Source of the DNA: Tenebrio molitor
Lineage: Eukaryota > Arthropoda > Insecta > Coleoptera > Tenebrionidae
Length of the DNA: 64,000 bases
NCBI RefSeq assembly: GCF_963966145.1
Contig: NC_091047.1
Span: 26,660,001 to 26,724,000 of the forward strand
Direction: 5' to 3'
The notes under the pieces are model-generated. The model made no database searches and was not told where the DNA came from. It saw only the letters and a list, made by a program, of their open reading frames with translations. Both the position numbers and the translations under genes were made by a program. Below, in pieces: positions 1 through 12,676 of this stretch (the first letter of the stretch is position 1; each line of letters opens with the position of its first letter).

Positions 1-1897
1 CAAAATATGTAATTAATTTAGACGGAGTGTGCAGAGTGAAAGTGCTTGAAGTTTGGAAGTTAAATGGTTACCAGTGAGAGATCAAAGACTAAGGACTAAG
101 TTAGATCTGTCTAAAAACTCCACTTGATACCGTGGTGAATATTTGGGCATACAATGACTCATCTCAAGTTTTATCGTGATTGTTAAAAAAAAATTACTTG
201 GCTGGGTGAGTTTACCAACTGTGGCCACACCATGATGCGAACCTGTGAGAAATCGTTGAAATGGCACAACCCCCAGAGGTAACTGTGCTTGTATAGGTGT
301 TTCGTAGGGTTACTCTAAATGATTGTAGTCGAAATAGGCCATGCCCATGTTATTACATTTTTGCCGCTTTCAACTGTCAGTTTTGTCGCTGTAATTGTCA
401 TTTTTTAGGTGAAAAGTGCGGTGATGAGAATTTTATTTATTTTTGTTAAATTAACGATTAAATCCAGAAATACTGAGTTGTTTTGCAATCAATTTTAAAA
501 ATATTGAGTTGTTTTGCACTCAATTTAACTCCCGTGTGTATTTATCCACCCTGAAATAATTAATAAGGTTGCTAGGCTAGGCTGAGCACCAAATCGCAAG
601 CGATTTTTATTCTCGCATTTCTTGTATAATGCAATTATTTTATGCCCTCGAGTTGGATGAAAATATCATAAGACACACAGCGAGACATTTCAAAGTTATT
701 TACTAAATTTGGAAACATTCCATTCCAATTGTAAACTTTGAGATCCAGCCAACATTAATTAAAGTGAAGATATAATAACTAACCACTTCAGAAGTTGACT
801 GCTTGATAACGACACTTTGACAAAAAATATTTCCAACGAGTTTGTCTGCAACTTTACCTTGACCCCTACCTTGACATTTTTTAAAAAGTTCCGCTCTTTT
901 GCCGGTGTCGAATTACATAACGAAAAAATTCAGGAAACGTTTGTTTATGAACTCACTGAAATTTGTAATTCAAAACCATGTTGCTACTTTAAATGGATGG
1001 CGCTGGCTGCCACAATGCATACAAATTGGAGATGAAAATGTAAAATTATTTGTAAATTATCCCAGCAATTATGGCCAAGCTAGTATGGACCGCCCATGTC
1101 TCCCTTTCTGGACGATTTAAAATGTAAATGTACTTAAATCAGTTTAGTGGGCTAATTAATTTAATTAATTACTTTTTTATTACGGAGTTATTAACGTTTT
1201 AAGTAGTGGAAGCAGTAAGCAAAAATTAGGTCGATTAACTCGAAGAACCATTGAAACTTTTGGGCGTTCCGGTGAAACTAAATAACGCGGAAAAGGTGAC
1301 TTAACATGTGTAAAATTACAGAGCGGAATAATAAGGAGCTTAACTCTCATATTTATGAAATAATCCTGAAATGTTTTCAGAAAGGATTACGCTGTTGTTC
1401 GGAAGATTTGTGGAGTGGTCTTATTAAAAATATTTTCTTAATGTAATTAACAAATTAATTAAAATCGGAAAGGTTGCAAGATTGATAATAATATTCAGGA
1501 TAAAATTAATTCGGTGTCTTTGTCTCCGAGAATCTGAAAGTTCAGGACCGGATTTTAATTTTAATCCTTTCGTCTCAAGCTCTGACAAATTAACAAATGA
1601 ATTTACATTAGGTATCACTGTTTAATTTTTTAGTTTACTGACGCATTTGTCACTCCACAACTCAATTAATTTCATTTAGTGTTGATTAATAATATATTAT
1701 TCAATAAGTGTGTAATAACCCCGTTTGTGGTTAATGTTTGAAGTTTGTGACACGACACGTGGGTCACTGCTTTAATGGTGTCAGCATGTAATAGCTATTA
1801 CATACATGCAAGTAAAGTTCGATGCATTTTCTACAACGAACAAATTTCATAATTAATCGGAATTCATTTACAATTTCTTTTAATAAGAAACGTATAA
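1..1897. other. No recognisable gene; one short tandem duplication
   Basis: AT-rich sequence. The open frames are short, unlike any family I know, and lack splice or domain support. The only structure seen is a roughly 30-bp unit (GAGTTGTTTTGCA core) present twice in tandem at about 468-527. Confidence 0.5.
468..527. repeat. Two-copy tandem repeat, about 30-bp unit
   Basis: Both units contain GAGTTGTTTTGCA followed by a CAATTT block, with a few mismatches between copies. No function is apparent. Confidence 0.6.
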
Positions 1898-2373
1898 GGC
1901 ATTCACGATCTTTTTGGGACCGAGTTGGCTATGACCATCTAGTGATTTTATTGGCAGTACCTCGGTGATAACTAAATTCCCTAAAGGAAACTGACACTTT
2001 TTGAGTTAGGTTAGGTTGTTTTCAGTTTAGGGTTATATTTTCTGAATAGGTACATTGTTGCCGGATCTCTTAAATCTGGTTTGTCTTTTTTAAATTAAAT
2101 TAAATCTTTTAATAGAATTTTTTTTCGTAATAAAATTATTTTGGCAATTTTAACTGTTCCTTTGACGGAAATTGAAATTATTTTTACACACTTAATAAAT
2201 CACTTAGTTTCTTACGAATATTAAAATAATAAATCTGGCAATGCGGTGGCAAGAAAATGTCGAACAGACACTGACAGGAAAAAACATTGCATCCGTTGCA
2301 TCACTGAGTCAGTTAGTCCAACATGAAAAGAGAAAATCATAGCCAACTCGGTCCCAAAAAGATCGTGAATCCC
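1898..2373. mobile_element. MITE with 37-bp TIRs and TAA duplication (PIF/Harbinger-like)
   Basis: The ends are near-perfect inverted repeats at 1898-1934 and 2337-2373, with core ATTCACGATCTTTTTGGGAC. TAA lies directly outside both ends (1895-1897 and 2374-2376), the 3-bp duplication expected of PIF/Harbinger elements. The 476-bp interior has no coding frame, so this is a non-autonomous element. The superfamily assignment rests only on the duplication. Confidence 0.75.
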
Positions 2374-5300
2374 TAATAGAGACTCGCAAATTATAATATA
2401 TGTTGCGCGGTAGCATATGCGATGATTCGCACATTAGTCATTACTTGGAGTAATAAGTCATTACTTACTGCCGTCGGTAATCAATGACATTACTTATAAT
2501 TAGCACATATACAATGAATGTACCATTTAATAGCATTAGAAAAAAATCTCATTTTGCAAATATTTGATGAGTTATTTTGTAAAATAATGCCTCTTATCTT
2601 AGCCTTCTGTCTTTTCAGTTATTTCTATGTTAATTAATTATTATTACATATTCCAGTTACCAGTTCTGACGCGAAAGTGACAAAATAATTCAATGAAGAA
2701 GTCGATTCAGTTCTAATTGAGATTGCAAATTATTACTCTACGAAAATTCGGATAATTAAAACAATTACCACGAAATCGTGTGTCCTTTAAATGGTGGAAG
2801 TGCTCGTCGAATATTTTGTTCTTAGACTATTAAATATTCACTCACGTGCCAGTTTAATTAACAATTTTAATGAAATTATCATTATTGTTACACCTCAGAA
2901 CACATTAAAATACCACATCCGTTCTCTTTGGAAATAAAATAAATATACCTAATGCATTTTCTGATTTCAGGTACGCTTTGAAGCATGATGGTGAGTTAAT
3001 TGTGGAAAATCGATTATACAATCTCCACTTTATGGTGGCACTTTCCCTCCCGGAAGGAAAAGTTAAGTATTTCATCTTGTGGAGAATGAGAAACAAAGTT
3101 TAAAAAAGACAATGACGAGAAAAGTTTTATAAGAAACTCGAGACCAATAATTTTGGGAAACATCTGCGTGTAATCACATAAATATGATAATTCTGTGACT
3201 ACACACATAAAAACGAGACAATTTTTAAAGTTCTCTTACAAAAATCATTTTGCGGAGTTGAAAATGTTCTAAAGTTTTCAGATAAGTTACAATGTTAATT
3301 ATCGCCAAAAATCTTTTTTATATCAATACTATACAGTGTGGAAAGTACTTCTCGAATAAATTCAGTAATTGCAAAACGAACGATATTTTTGTAAAACCCT
3401 AAAACTCGTCAACTAGTATTTTAAAGTTCGCTGGTTTTAAATTCCTGCACCTATTTGTGCAGTTCCTTCAGAATTTTTTTTTAAATTGTTAGATTGTTGA
3501 GAGTTGCCTTTTTCCATAAATTTGTGAATAAAAACTTGAATTGTGTTTGTAGTAATTGGTAATACATGCCTAATAAATAAAGCAAAACATTTATACACAT
3601 TAAAATCTCTGAAGAATACATCGATCAAATCCAGCTATCATCACCGGTTTTGTTACAGGTTTCTAAGTAACAACAATTAAAAGATAGGTTTACGATATGG
3701 CAATCTAGCCAAAATTGTGCTCACTACTTGTACGCTTGTTTTCTGAATAGAAGTGTACGTTAAATTTTTTATCTTCACTCTTTTTCAAAATGCACGCCTG
3801 CGACACTTGGTAAACTGCTCGAAATTACTATAAACAGGAGAAGGGACCATGGCATCAAGGCTACATTAATTTACCATTACGGACATTTCTATCTAGTAAT
3901 GATAATAATTACTTTGGAAGCGCAATTTATATTATCAACTATTTTTTTATATGCTCACTTATAAGTTATTACCCAACATTAATATTTTTGTTTAATGCTA
4001 TGTAGAGTACCCTTGTATTTTAGCTAGAATATAAAACAATAATTGTAGCTACAAAGATACATTCTAAAAAAACACAATTTTTTAATTGTATTTGACTGAT
4101 TTTTTATTAAAAACAAAGGTTTCATTCCATCAATTCGCAAGTACAACAAATGTGGGTGTTCAGCCAGTCAGAGCACTTGCTTTCATCCAATGAACAATGT
4201 TTATCGCCGTAAAAAGGTCCTACTACTCTGTCTTCTGTCAAAGGTGATTAAAATTGCATGCTAGTCCTGTCAGATTCTCAAATTGTTTTTAATTGTGTTT
4301 TTAATAACTGTATTATAAATAAATAATTACCTAACGTTAAAGTTTGTATTCTAGAATTAATCTTGCCAAAAATAACACGACCTAAATTTTATAATTTGAT
4401 AAATTTCCCAATTTTCACTTAAACATTTTTTCTTTAGACAATTTTACTCGTTGGTATTTAGACATTTTTATTCAAAGGTTAAACCTAACCAGAATAAAAA
4501 TGCCCAAATTCAACTCGTAAAAATGTCGAAGTAAAAAGTTTTCGTAAAATTGAATTGTTTTTTACCTTCGAAAATGTTTTATTATTTTTTTTAACAGAAC
4601 GTTAATACATATGTATCTGTGTAGCTTGATTTCGATGTATGTAGTTGTAAACTATTTCTACGCACTTACCTTTCTTTTGTCACCAATCGTGTGATAGTGA
4701 AGGTTTATCAAAAATATAGATTAGTAAAACTTTCTTACATCACATCACATCTTCTTATGCCTGTGTGTGTGTCAGTTATTAATTAAGTTAATGCATTAAG
4801 TAACTTTTACAAAACTTCCCCAGCAAACCGATTTAAAAAAAATCAATGTTTGCCAAAACTACATCTTTGACAAATGAGAAAAATTGAAAAATTTGTTTAT
4901 TACATATTATCATATTATAATATTATTACGCCATTTACCTATTAGAAGACATATTCAAAAATTGTCATTTATGCTGAACTTACTATGCTCAAATTGCAAG
5001 AATTAATTTGTAAGTGTTTCTTGAACATTAACCAATACATTGGTATTGTACATTGATTCAGAGAATCACGACGGTATAACCTGTTGCATTTGTCACCGCT
5101 GCAACAGTATACTGCGCACTCCCACACCCCAAGGATTACATTTTAGGAGACACAAACATTGTGAGACAAGTTTTCTGAATTTATTCCAAACCGAACACGG
5201 TTTCAATCTAATGAATAAATTACCAAGCCTCCGAACAATGTAAATGATATCCCATTAAAGATTCGGGAAAATTTGGATGAGCAACGTCGGCCGATACTTA

Positions 5301-5805
5301 TCACATAATTAAAATTTTGAGTAAATGAATACATAACAAACCACTTTTTATTGATGTTTCTTCTAGAGTTTACCCAGTATACTGCAAATATAATAAATAA
5401 CAATTGAAAGTAAGTCAACTTGCAACTTAATTTTAAAAATTGCGCAATAATTAATGAACAGTCTGGATCAGCTGTGCGAAACATTGAGAGAACAAATCCC
5501 CAAGAGTGAATGAAGATGCCGTTAAATGTTTTTGTTTACACACACGCCTACAATAATTATCAGCTACCGTTACTGTAGTATTTGCAAAGGCGAACATCAT
5601 GAACTATTGTTGTTTAGATATTGACGTGAGAACAAGAATGAATAGTTTCGATAGCTTCCTGAAAATTGTAGTTTTAGAGAGTGGTTATTTTTATTTATTT
5701 TTAGCTCTAGAGATTTTATCAGAAGGAAAGAATGTTAATACTGCACTAACTATTTATCGTTACTTGTAAGCGAAACTGCGCTAAAAGACAGGGGCGCGTC
5801 ATAAA
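2374..5805. other. About 3.4 kb with nothing recognised
   Basis: AT-rich, with scattered short frames only. A 67-codon frame near 5040-5243 has clustered Cys and His but no spacing that fits a known zinc finger. A lone TACAGTGTGG near 3336 resembles the end of the MITE family at 17486 but has no partner. Confidence 0.4.
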
Positions 5806-5995
5806 TATCGGCTGTTTTTTTTTTAAATTTTACCTCGTAGTAGGCGTTGAAGTGTCGATTGTTAACGCACTATACCTACTGGTTACGAATCACGGATCAG
5901 CTGTTTGAATCTTACGTTTTACACGAGTGGTGCGTTCACGATCGACCGTTCAACGCCTACTACGAGGTAAAATTTAAAAAAAAAAAACACCCGAT
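5806..5995. mobile_element. Hairpin MITE, TIRs about 46 bp
   Basis: The arm at 5806-5852 (TACCTCGTAGTAGGCGTTGA core) reappears inverted at 5948-5995. The outermost bases read approximately CGGGTGTTTTT and the flanks are TA-rich. The interior shares GGTGCGTTCA with the element at 62510-62695, so the two are relatives. No coding capacity. Confidence 0.75.
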
Positions 5996-6292
5996 ACTAC
6001 GGGAAAGTGCCTGTCAGATGCAAAAATAAATGAAACCAAAGTGGAAGTTAATAGTTAATTTAACGCAGCTGTAACTAATTAAAAACTGAAGATGGGGAAA
6101 GATATCATAATAATATTTGATATAAGCTGTTCTTGTATCAATGATCCATCAGCACCACAGTTTACATTAATTGGCGACGGTGTGATTCAGGGGAAGTTTA
6201 AAAGTTGGGTCGAATTTTTATTTCATTTTAGAACACCTGGGTCAATTTAACAAAATTAAAAAGTATTGTTTTCAGTTACGATATAACCTTGC

Positions 6293-6357
6293 AAGGATAT
6301 TTATTGTTATGTAACCAACACGAGTCAACAGGTGGCGGACCTTTGACACGTGAATAC
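6293..6357 (-). repeat. Fragment of a dispersed repeat, also at 9690-9760
   Basis: On the minus strand this reads in frame with residues resembling S-R-V-K-G-PPPVD-W-L-NKYPC. The plus-strand segment at 9690-9760 gives S-R-I-K-N-LPPVD-W-L-NKYPC. Two diverged copies sharing a frame suggest a coding fragment of an unidentified transposon. I do not recognise the family. Confidence 0.5.
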
Positions 6358-6434
6358 TGTTTATATATGCTCATTCCAATTTGCATGTTAACCAATAAAT
6401 ATACAAAACTGCGGAGCACACAATCACAATGATA

Positions 6435-6515
6435 TACAGTGTGGAACAAAATTATCTTCATTAAGTTACCTTTGCAGTACCCTTGCAAAAATACGATGTG
6501 CCGTTCTACAGGCAG
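6435..6515. mobile_element. Single end of a TACAGTGTGG MITE
   Basis: About 75 bp match the left end of the complete element at 17486-17853 (TACAGTGTGGAA, then GTTACCTTTGCA, then CCGTTCTAC). The partner end is missing, so this is a truncated copy. Confidence 0.65.
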
Positions 6516-8354
6516 TATCCTTACATCAAAATGTGATTTATTGCAAAAGGATGGTTTTTTAATTCAATTCAATAAATTGTAAAGTCCATTCAAAATTAAC
6601 TAAAACCCCCTGTTGTCCCGACGAATAAATTCTGCTATTCACGAAAGCGTCTACGCTGATCATGTGACAGGTCCGTCTCCTTTAACACGTGTCAAATATG
6701 CCTAAGGTTTTGTGTTTGTAAACAATGGAAAAAGCAGTGGCATTGCTGAAGACGTTGAAAACGTACACGCGTAGACAATAATTACCAATTCCAATGTCTT
6801 CGGAATTTCACGTTGCAAATGTTGCGTTATTGTAGGCATTCGTAAGCAAAGGCCGGTATGAATAATTCAAAAGAAGATTAAATTTTTCCTATATGTACCT
6901 AAGAAGTGCAACGGAAATTTCCAGATTTTTTGCAAACTTTCTTATGTAGAACGATTTTCGTAACCAAATGATATCATTCTTGTCGAATCTCAGCTGCGAA
7001 TGTTATCACAAGAACATTGGCTGTATGAAGGTAGATGTTTAGGTCCTTGCAACTACGTAATTACCTACCATTTCACACGGCGAAATGTCAGAAAACATAA
7101 GAAAAGAATATTTTTAACAGAAATCGGTGTAATCGAACTAAATCACACGAATAACATAAAATGCAGTTCATAAGGGAATTTAATAATAATCAACTAATCT
7201 GAACATTTAACGTGTAAGGAAAAGCTCATGTTAGGAATCGTGCTTACATAGTCGAAATGATTCTTAAACAAGATGTGGTTAATCATCTTCTAAAGGAGAA
7301 CTTTATTTGAAGTACGTACTGTGTACGGGATAATAAACTGTTATAATAGAGAAAACACAAACAATCAAAGAAGTTATAAGCAAAAAATAAACAACATATT
7401 GATTCATTTGAACATAACACCGGCTCAGAGAAGGTCAAGGACGGATGATACGAAATTCAGACTTTTGAGTCGCGTATGTGAGGGAGAAAGTTTCAATTAT
7501 TAGAAAAGAGTTTGCAAACATAAGCATTGGGCCCTATACCCAAGACAAGAGCTTAACTCCTAATGAAATCAAATTAGTGGAGAAAAAAAATCACACATCA
7601 CACTGAAGGTGAAAGGATTTTGCTACTTCTGTAATGTGCCGCTTTCAGTCGACAGTAAAAAAATGGAGTACTGTCAGAAAATAACGTAGAAGGAAATTGC
7701 ACGCTTACACATTTTTAACATTCTAGCAAGATAAGATCTTATAAATCATTAATTTATGTAAATGTCTACAAACATTATTATTTTATGGTTAACAATGGGC
7801 TGTTTTTTAATGCGAATTATTTGAAATAATTATGGTAATGTCTACTTAACTTGTCGAAAAGCATGTAAATGAACATATGGCATATCTACATCAAATATTC
7901 TATTTCACATGGTAAGTAATGTACATGAATCAAAATAATTTTCATAATCTATTAACATTTTAAAATTGCAACTGTCATGCTGTCTTGGCTAACGTAAACA
8001 TTGTTCCGTCTCGCTAGGTTCATCTCCAACATTTATAGGTGTAGATACAGGTGTCCCAGAACTCGCGGATCAAACTTACAGTGCGTTTTCCTTGGTGATA
8101 ACTGAAAGCAATTGCGTTTAAAAAAAAGGACAGGGTATAATCGATTCTTTGTAATGAATAATTAAAGTTGACCAATCAGAAGGACGCTGTTAATTTGAAT
8201 TTCACGTAAATTTAACCAACAGTTTGAATTGCCTAGCAACATAATTCTAGTATGAATGGTATGGAATTTCAAGTAAATGTTTGGGCAACTGTGAAGAGTT
8301 TGACAACGTCAAGTTATAATTTGATTCGAAATTGTCAAACTTCATATTGAAATC

Positions 8355-8684
8355 ATGAATACAGCTGCAGAGTATGCCGAAATGCAAGGGAATATGCAAT
8401 ACGTTTTCCATGACGTTTGCCACATCCAAATTATAACGTATTTCTACGGTTGGTGGATCGTGCTCGAGGCACTGGGTGCTTGGTGCCTACCTGACAAGAA
8501 GTTGCTGGTCCCCCGCGAGAAGTTAGAACGCCAGATGCTGTTCTTCAGTCCTTTGATGACGACGGTAGAAGTAGTATATTTGAAGAACTATATTTACCGC
8601 GAACCTATCAATATTTTAGAACTAAATGACGAAATTAATAAAACGAGCTCGGCTATTCCTTCAAATGAAAGGTTGTACTTTTGA
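8355..8684 (+). CDS. Hypothetical protein, 109 aa, inside a TIR element
   Basis: Starts at an ATG about 280 bp inside the left inverted repeat and runs uninterrupted to a stop, with an AATAAA-like signal (AAAATAAATAG) near 8800. The product has an N-terminal acidic segment, a hydrophobic aromatic stretch near residues 25-45 (IITYFYGWWIVLEALGAW), then a mixed-charge C-terminal half (LPDKK.L.PREKLERQ). No transposase, zinc-finger or helix-turn-helix motif was recognised. Position inside inverted repeats, not homology, argues that it belongs to the element. It might be one exon of a larger protein. Confidence 0.45.
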   Translation: MNTAAEYAEMQGNMQYVFHDVCHIQIITYFYGWWIVLEALGAWCLPDKKLLVPREKLERQMLFFSPLMTTVEVVYLKNYIYREPINILELNDEINKTSSAIPSNERLYF

Positions 8685-8813
8685 ACACTTGTTATACATT
8701 ATTCTTTTTATTTTGCATGTTTTTTATTTCATTTGTTGCATTTTACATCGTTTAAGTTATAAAATTTGATCTTAAATTTTTACTAATAATGATGCTAAAA
8801 TAAATAGGTTAGA

Positions 8814-9098
8814 TCAATCCAGTTTTGTCTTCTTTCTTTCAGAACTGCCACTATGCTTGATCTGTTGTTCAAAACCTACGTGTAACTCCAGCTTTTTTAC
8901 AATGTCAAGAATGTTCCTAAAAGTATTTTCGTCCATTTCGACGATGACGAGTCCCGCTCGTGTAACTGCGCTAATACGTTGCAGATGCAGAGTGTTATGC
9001 ACAGGAATGAGGATGCATTTCTTTTGATTCCGATTCACTTCACAGGCCCTGCATATTTCACTTTTTACTAAGATTTTTAAGGTAGTAATATTACTCAC
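8814..9098 (-). CDS. Hypothetical frame, about 94 codons, inside the same TIR element
   Basis: The open frame faces the 8355-8684 frame. It contains a CRAC motif near residue 17, a PVH segment and a predicted amphipathic helical stretch (FRNILDIVKKLELHVGFEQQ), ending in a basic tail (RKKTKLD). It opens at GTG just after an in-frame stop and has no ATG at its 5' end; the first internal ATG is about 50 codons in. The true start is therefore lost, spliced in, or downstream. The composition looks protein-like, but I cannot name a family. Confidence 0.35.
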   Translation of the reverse strand: MSNITTLKILVKSEICRACEVNRNQKKCILIPVHNTLHLQRISAVTRAGLVIVEMDENTFRNILDIVKKLELHVGFEQQIKHSGSSERKKTKLD

Positions 9099-9689
9099 TT
9101 GACGCTACGTCGCCATTTTACTTTCCATCAGCAAAGGTTCAATTCATCATATACCTCCCGTCAATTTCCCATACCCCTCAAGGTTACAATTGCTCTGGAA
9201 ATCTTCACTCATAACAAACCATATTTCATTCATTGCCGGAAGAAGAAACTTCTTGCGTTCCCTGATTTAGATTCTATACATTTGTTAACCTGCCTTTGGC
9301 GAAATTATCCCATTTTTGGTTATTTCAAAAGTAGCTGTCACTTTTGACGTCTGCTCCGACAAGTCGACCAGATAAATATTGAAAATAATTTTATGATTCA
9401 TCGAATTATACGTTGCTTGGCAATTGAGGGAAGGTACTCAATTTTCTCATAAAGGGAAAATTAGATCGAGCTCTATTGGTCAATTTGATTAATTCATAAG
9501 CTGTTGCACCCTGAATATTTTTCTAAACGTTTTTTACCTTCATTACCATCAAGGAATATACAGTTTCAATTTGATCCGCGAGTTCTGGGACACCTGTATA
9601 TTAAAATTTATACTCGATTGCGTACTTATTTAATATTTTTGGTTGGCTTGTTACAACGTTGCTTCAGCATTAAATGTACTATAGCCCAT

Positions 9690-9760
9690 TCTCGTATCAA
9701 GAATCTACCACCTGTTGATTTACGTTGGTTAAAAAATAAATATCCCTGTAATCCTATGTA
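9690..9760 (+). repeat. Second copy of the NKYPC-encoding repeat fragment
   Basis: Homologous to 6293-6357 in inverted orientation. It lies about 95 bp outside the right end of the 8048-9596 element, so it is not part of it. Confidence 0.5.
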
Positions 9761-10111
9761 GTAATTGAAGTATTGGCATATCTGAACGACAGCTTAATTT
9801 TTGTATAGTTGACACACATCTTTAGAAAAATTTAAATTTAATATAGTGCAGTGAAAAGAAAAAAAAAGCTTAATGTGGTAGAAGTTAAAATTTAACCTAA
9901 CCTTTTATTTTTAGAGTAAAATTCAATTATTTTTAGAGTAAAATTCAATACCGCTACCATGTAGTAGGTAAACAAAAAGAAAACAAATCAGATCAGGCGT
10001 TGCAAATTATTATCGGTCATGTCTTAGCGCAATTGTATGCAAATAAGCTTTTAAGCCATTGGCGTACACAATTTGTGGTCTCAAACGGTATTTTACAATA
10101 ACTCATAGCTC

Positions 10112-12347
10112 ATGAATTTTAGACGTTCAAATTATAATTGTGCATTTTATTATTATTATCTGATAATGTCTGTTTCAGACTTTACACGATTTAGACATAA
10201 CCAAAAATCCTCTCTCTTAGATCTTGTCTTAATATCAGATTGTAATCTTATTTCTAATCTTAGCACCTCTGATCCCATCGGTTTATCTGATCATTGCACA
10301 ATTGAAATAGATTTGCAGGTTATTCTTTACTCTAAATGTAATATTGAGTCTTTTGTTTATAAATTTACTGACTATGCATCGCTTTCTAAATGTCTGGATC
10401 TAACGGATTGGAGCATCTTATACAATTCTGCTGACGTCGAGGAACAATGGAATTTTTTTCTAAATACGATTAACAGTTTAACCACCAAAAACACAAAAAC
10501 AGTAGTAAGTAAACGTTTATTTATGAAACCTTGGATTACAAACGAGCTGCTTAACAAAGTAAATTTAAATAAAAAACTCTGGAATAAATTTAAGCAAAGT
10601 AAGAATAACAACGATTATAATATCCACCGAAAATTTTCAAACAATTTGAGCTTTGAAATAAGAAATGCAAGAAGTAAATACGAGGCTAAACTACTTAAAA
10701 AACCTCAGTCATTCTACTCGTATGTTCGAAAACATACCTCCTCAAAAGTAGCTATACCTATCATTCGAAACTGTTTACTCATCAGACTCAACTGTATCGC
10801 TACCTAATATCAGTAGTTTCAAATATAATAATTTATTAACTGCCATAAGTATAACTAAAGAGATGGTTAGAGAACAAATTAACAACTTGTCTGAAAATGT
10901 TGCTCCTGGTCCGGATAAATTAATTTCTAAAGTTTTAAAAACAAACTGCGACCAAATTTTGGAACCATTAACAAAAATACTGCAAACGTCATTTCTCACT
11001 GGTAGACTTCCCAAACTGTGGCGACAAGCTATAGTTACTCCAATTTTCAAAAAAGGTGACAAACTCGATGTCAGCAACTATCGACCCATTAGCTTGACTT
11101 GCCTTGTTTGTAAGTTACTGGAAAGAATAATAACTCATTATTTGCTTCAGCATTTTCATGATAACAGTCATATTCCAACTTACCAGCACGGATTCCTGCC
11201 TAATCGATCCGTTATCACTAATCTTGTATCTTCACTTAATAGTTGGACTAAGATCTTGGATCAAAAAGGCTCTCTTGATGTCGTATACTTAGACTTTAGC
11301 AAGGCGTTTGACAAAGTTTCCCACATCCTGTTGCTGCACAAATTGCAAGCTCTTGGTGTGAGGGGTAGATGCATTGAATGGATAAAAGCGTTTTTGTCGG
11401 CGAGAACATTTGTGGTTCGTGTTGGTAGTCATTTTTCTTTAGAAAAGAGTGTTGCCAGCGACGTTCCCCAAGGCTCAGTTTTAGGTCCAATATTATTCCT
11501 TGCTTATACGTCTGATTTGTTACTGTCACAGCAAACTGGTTATTCAGCATATGCTGATGATCTTAAATTATTTGGTTGTCCAACACACAAAGAGTGTGAC
11601 CTACAGCACAAAGTGAATATACTTCACGAGTGGTACATAACCTGGAAACTTCCACTTAATACAAACAAATGTACAGTGATGCACTTTGGCAAAAAAAATC
11701 CAAAGATCACATATAAAATAGACAACACTGATTTTCCAATTGTAACATCACAAGTTGATCTTGGGGTGACGGTAACGCAGGATATTTCTTGGACAGAGCA
11801 AACAAATAAAGCCGCTAGGAAAGCTGTTGGCACCCTATACCTTTTGAAGAAAATTTTTCCTTCCCCTTCACACAGTTTAGTGAGTAATTTATATAGCACC
11901 TATATACGACCTCAAATGGACTTTGCCATATCAGTCTGGCGTCCCCTTTACAAGAAAGACCAACTTTTATTAGAAAGAGTGCAACATGCAGTAAATAGAT
12001 GGTCGCCCGATTTGTCACACCTGCCATATGAAGAACGTTTACAAATATTAAAAATTCCGCAACTTGAAGACAGATTCGATAGAGCTGATTTGATTCAAAT
12101 GTTTCGATTAACGCATAATCTTTTTCCTGAAGAAGTGGAAAACTTTTGTTTATTTAGTGAAGGAAGACGATTACGTGGGCATGAATTTAAAGTTGCCAAA
12201 GAATCATTTAAAACAACTACCAGGCAACATTTCTTAACAAACCGTGCTTTTGGAAATTGGAACGCTCTTCCAAGTTTGATTGTTAATGAAGAAAATGTTA
12301 GAAAGTTTAAAAAACGTTATGATCAACACAAGGGGAATCATGACTAA
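10112..12347 (+). pseudogene. LINE ORF2: endonuclease C-terminus plus reverse transcriptase, one frameshift
   Basis: The first segment (10112 to about 10770) has the endonuclease ending LDLVLISD...LSDHC, containing the conserved SDH, followed by the linker before the RT domain. Reading must shift frame near 10770 to continue into the RT. The RT is then open to 12347. It shows the APGPDKL region, YRPISLTC, LDFSKAFDKVSH, PQGSVLGP and the catalytic YADD, then a thumb and C-terminal region (WNALPS). One frameshift and 5' truncation make it a pseudogene, although the catalytic Asp residues are intact. The Jockey/CR1 assignment comes from motif style, not phylogeny. Confidence 0.85.
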
Positions 12348-12475
12348 AATTTGAATACGAGTATACCAGCCTCCGCTTTAGTTCATCCGACAATACCGAT
12401 TAATTAAATTTTACTTTTTAATTGCTTAAACAAAAAAAAATGCGTAAAAGGTTTGCCTCCGCAATTTAACTTAAT

Positions 12476-12476
<1 letters not shown>

Positions 12477-12507
<31 letters not shown>

Positions 12508-12508
12508 T
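12477..12508 (+). repeat. (TAA)n tail of the LINE
   Basis: An uninterrupted TAA repeat of about ten units directly follows the 3' UTR of the LINE and marks its 3' end. Confidence 0.85.
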
Positions 12509-12676
12509 TATAAAATAAACAATAGCAACATTTTACGTTCGTAGGAATGGGTAATTAATTAACCAGCTTTATTGCCAAACGCGAGCCACTGGTAAGCAGA
12601 ATTTTGGGTGAAATGTCAAAGAAACGTCAACGATATGCTGTTGTTAACCTAGAAAACAACTATAATATGTATATCA

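Larger units (their letters stand above)
5996..8047. other. About 2 kb without a gene; two repeat fragments
   Basis: Contains a repeat fragment at 6293-6357 and one end of a MITE at 6435-6515. Otherwise AT-rich sequence with no recognisable reading frame. Confidence 0.4.
8048..9596. mobile_element. 1.55-kb TIR element with two inward-facing frames, TA duplication
   Basis: The ends are perfect 27-bp inverted repeats beginning CAGGTGTCCCAGAACTCGCG, at 8048-8074 and 9570-9596. Each is flanked by TA (8046-8047 and 9597-9598). Inside are a plus-strand frame (8355-8684) and a minus-strand frame (8814-9098) that converge on a short AT-rich spacer. The spacer holds AATAAA-like signals on both strands. 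Neither product resembles a transposase I know. It is either a non-autonomous element carrying passenger genes or a poorly characterised DNA transposon. Confidence 0.7.
10105..12508 (+). mobile_element. 5'-truncated LINE (Jockey/CR1 group) ending in (TAA)n
   Basis: Retains the C-terminal part of the endonuclease, the full reverse transcriptase domain, about 130 bp of 3' UTR, and a (TAA)n tail at 12477-12508. The 5' part, including any ORF1, is absent, as is typical of aborted target-primed reverse transcription. No target-site duplication could be assigned because the 5' boundary is uncertain. Confidence 0.85.

Noticed and set aside
5040..5243. Cys/His-rich frame that could be a zinc finger
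   Set aside because: Spacing (CCICHRC...HFRRHKHC) fits no C2H2, RING or BED pattern, the frame is short, and there is no repeat or splice support.
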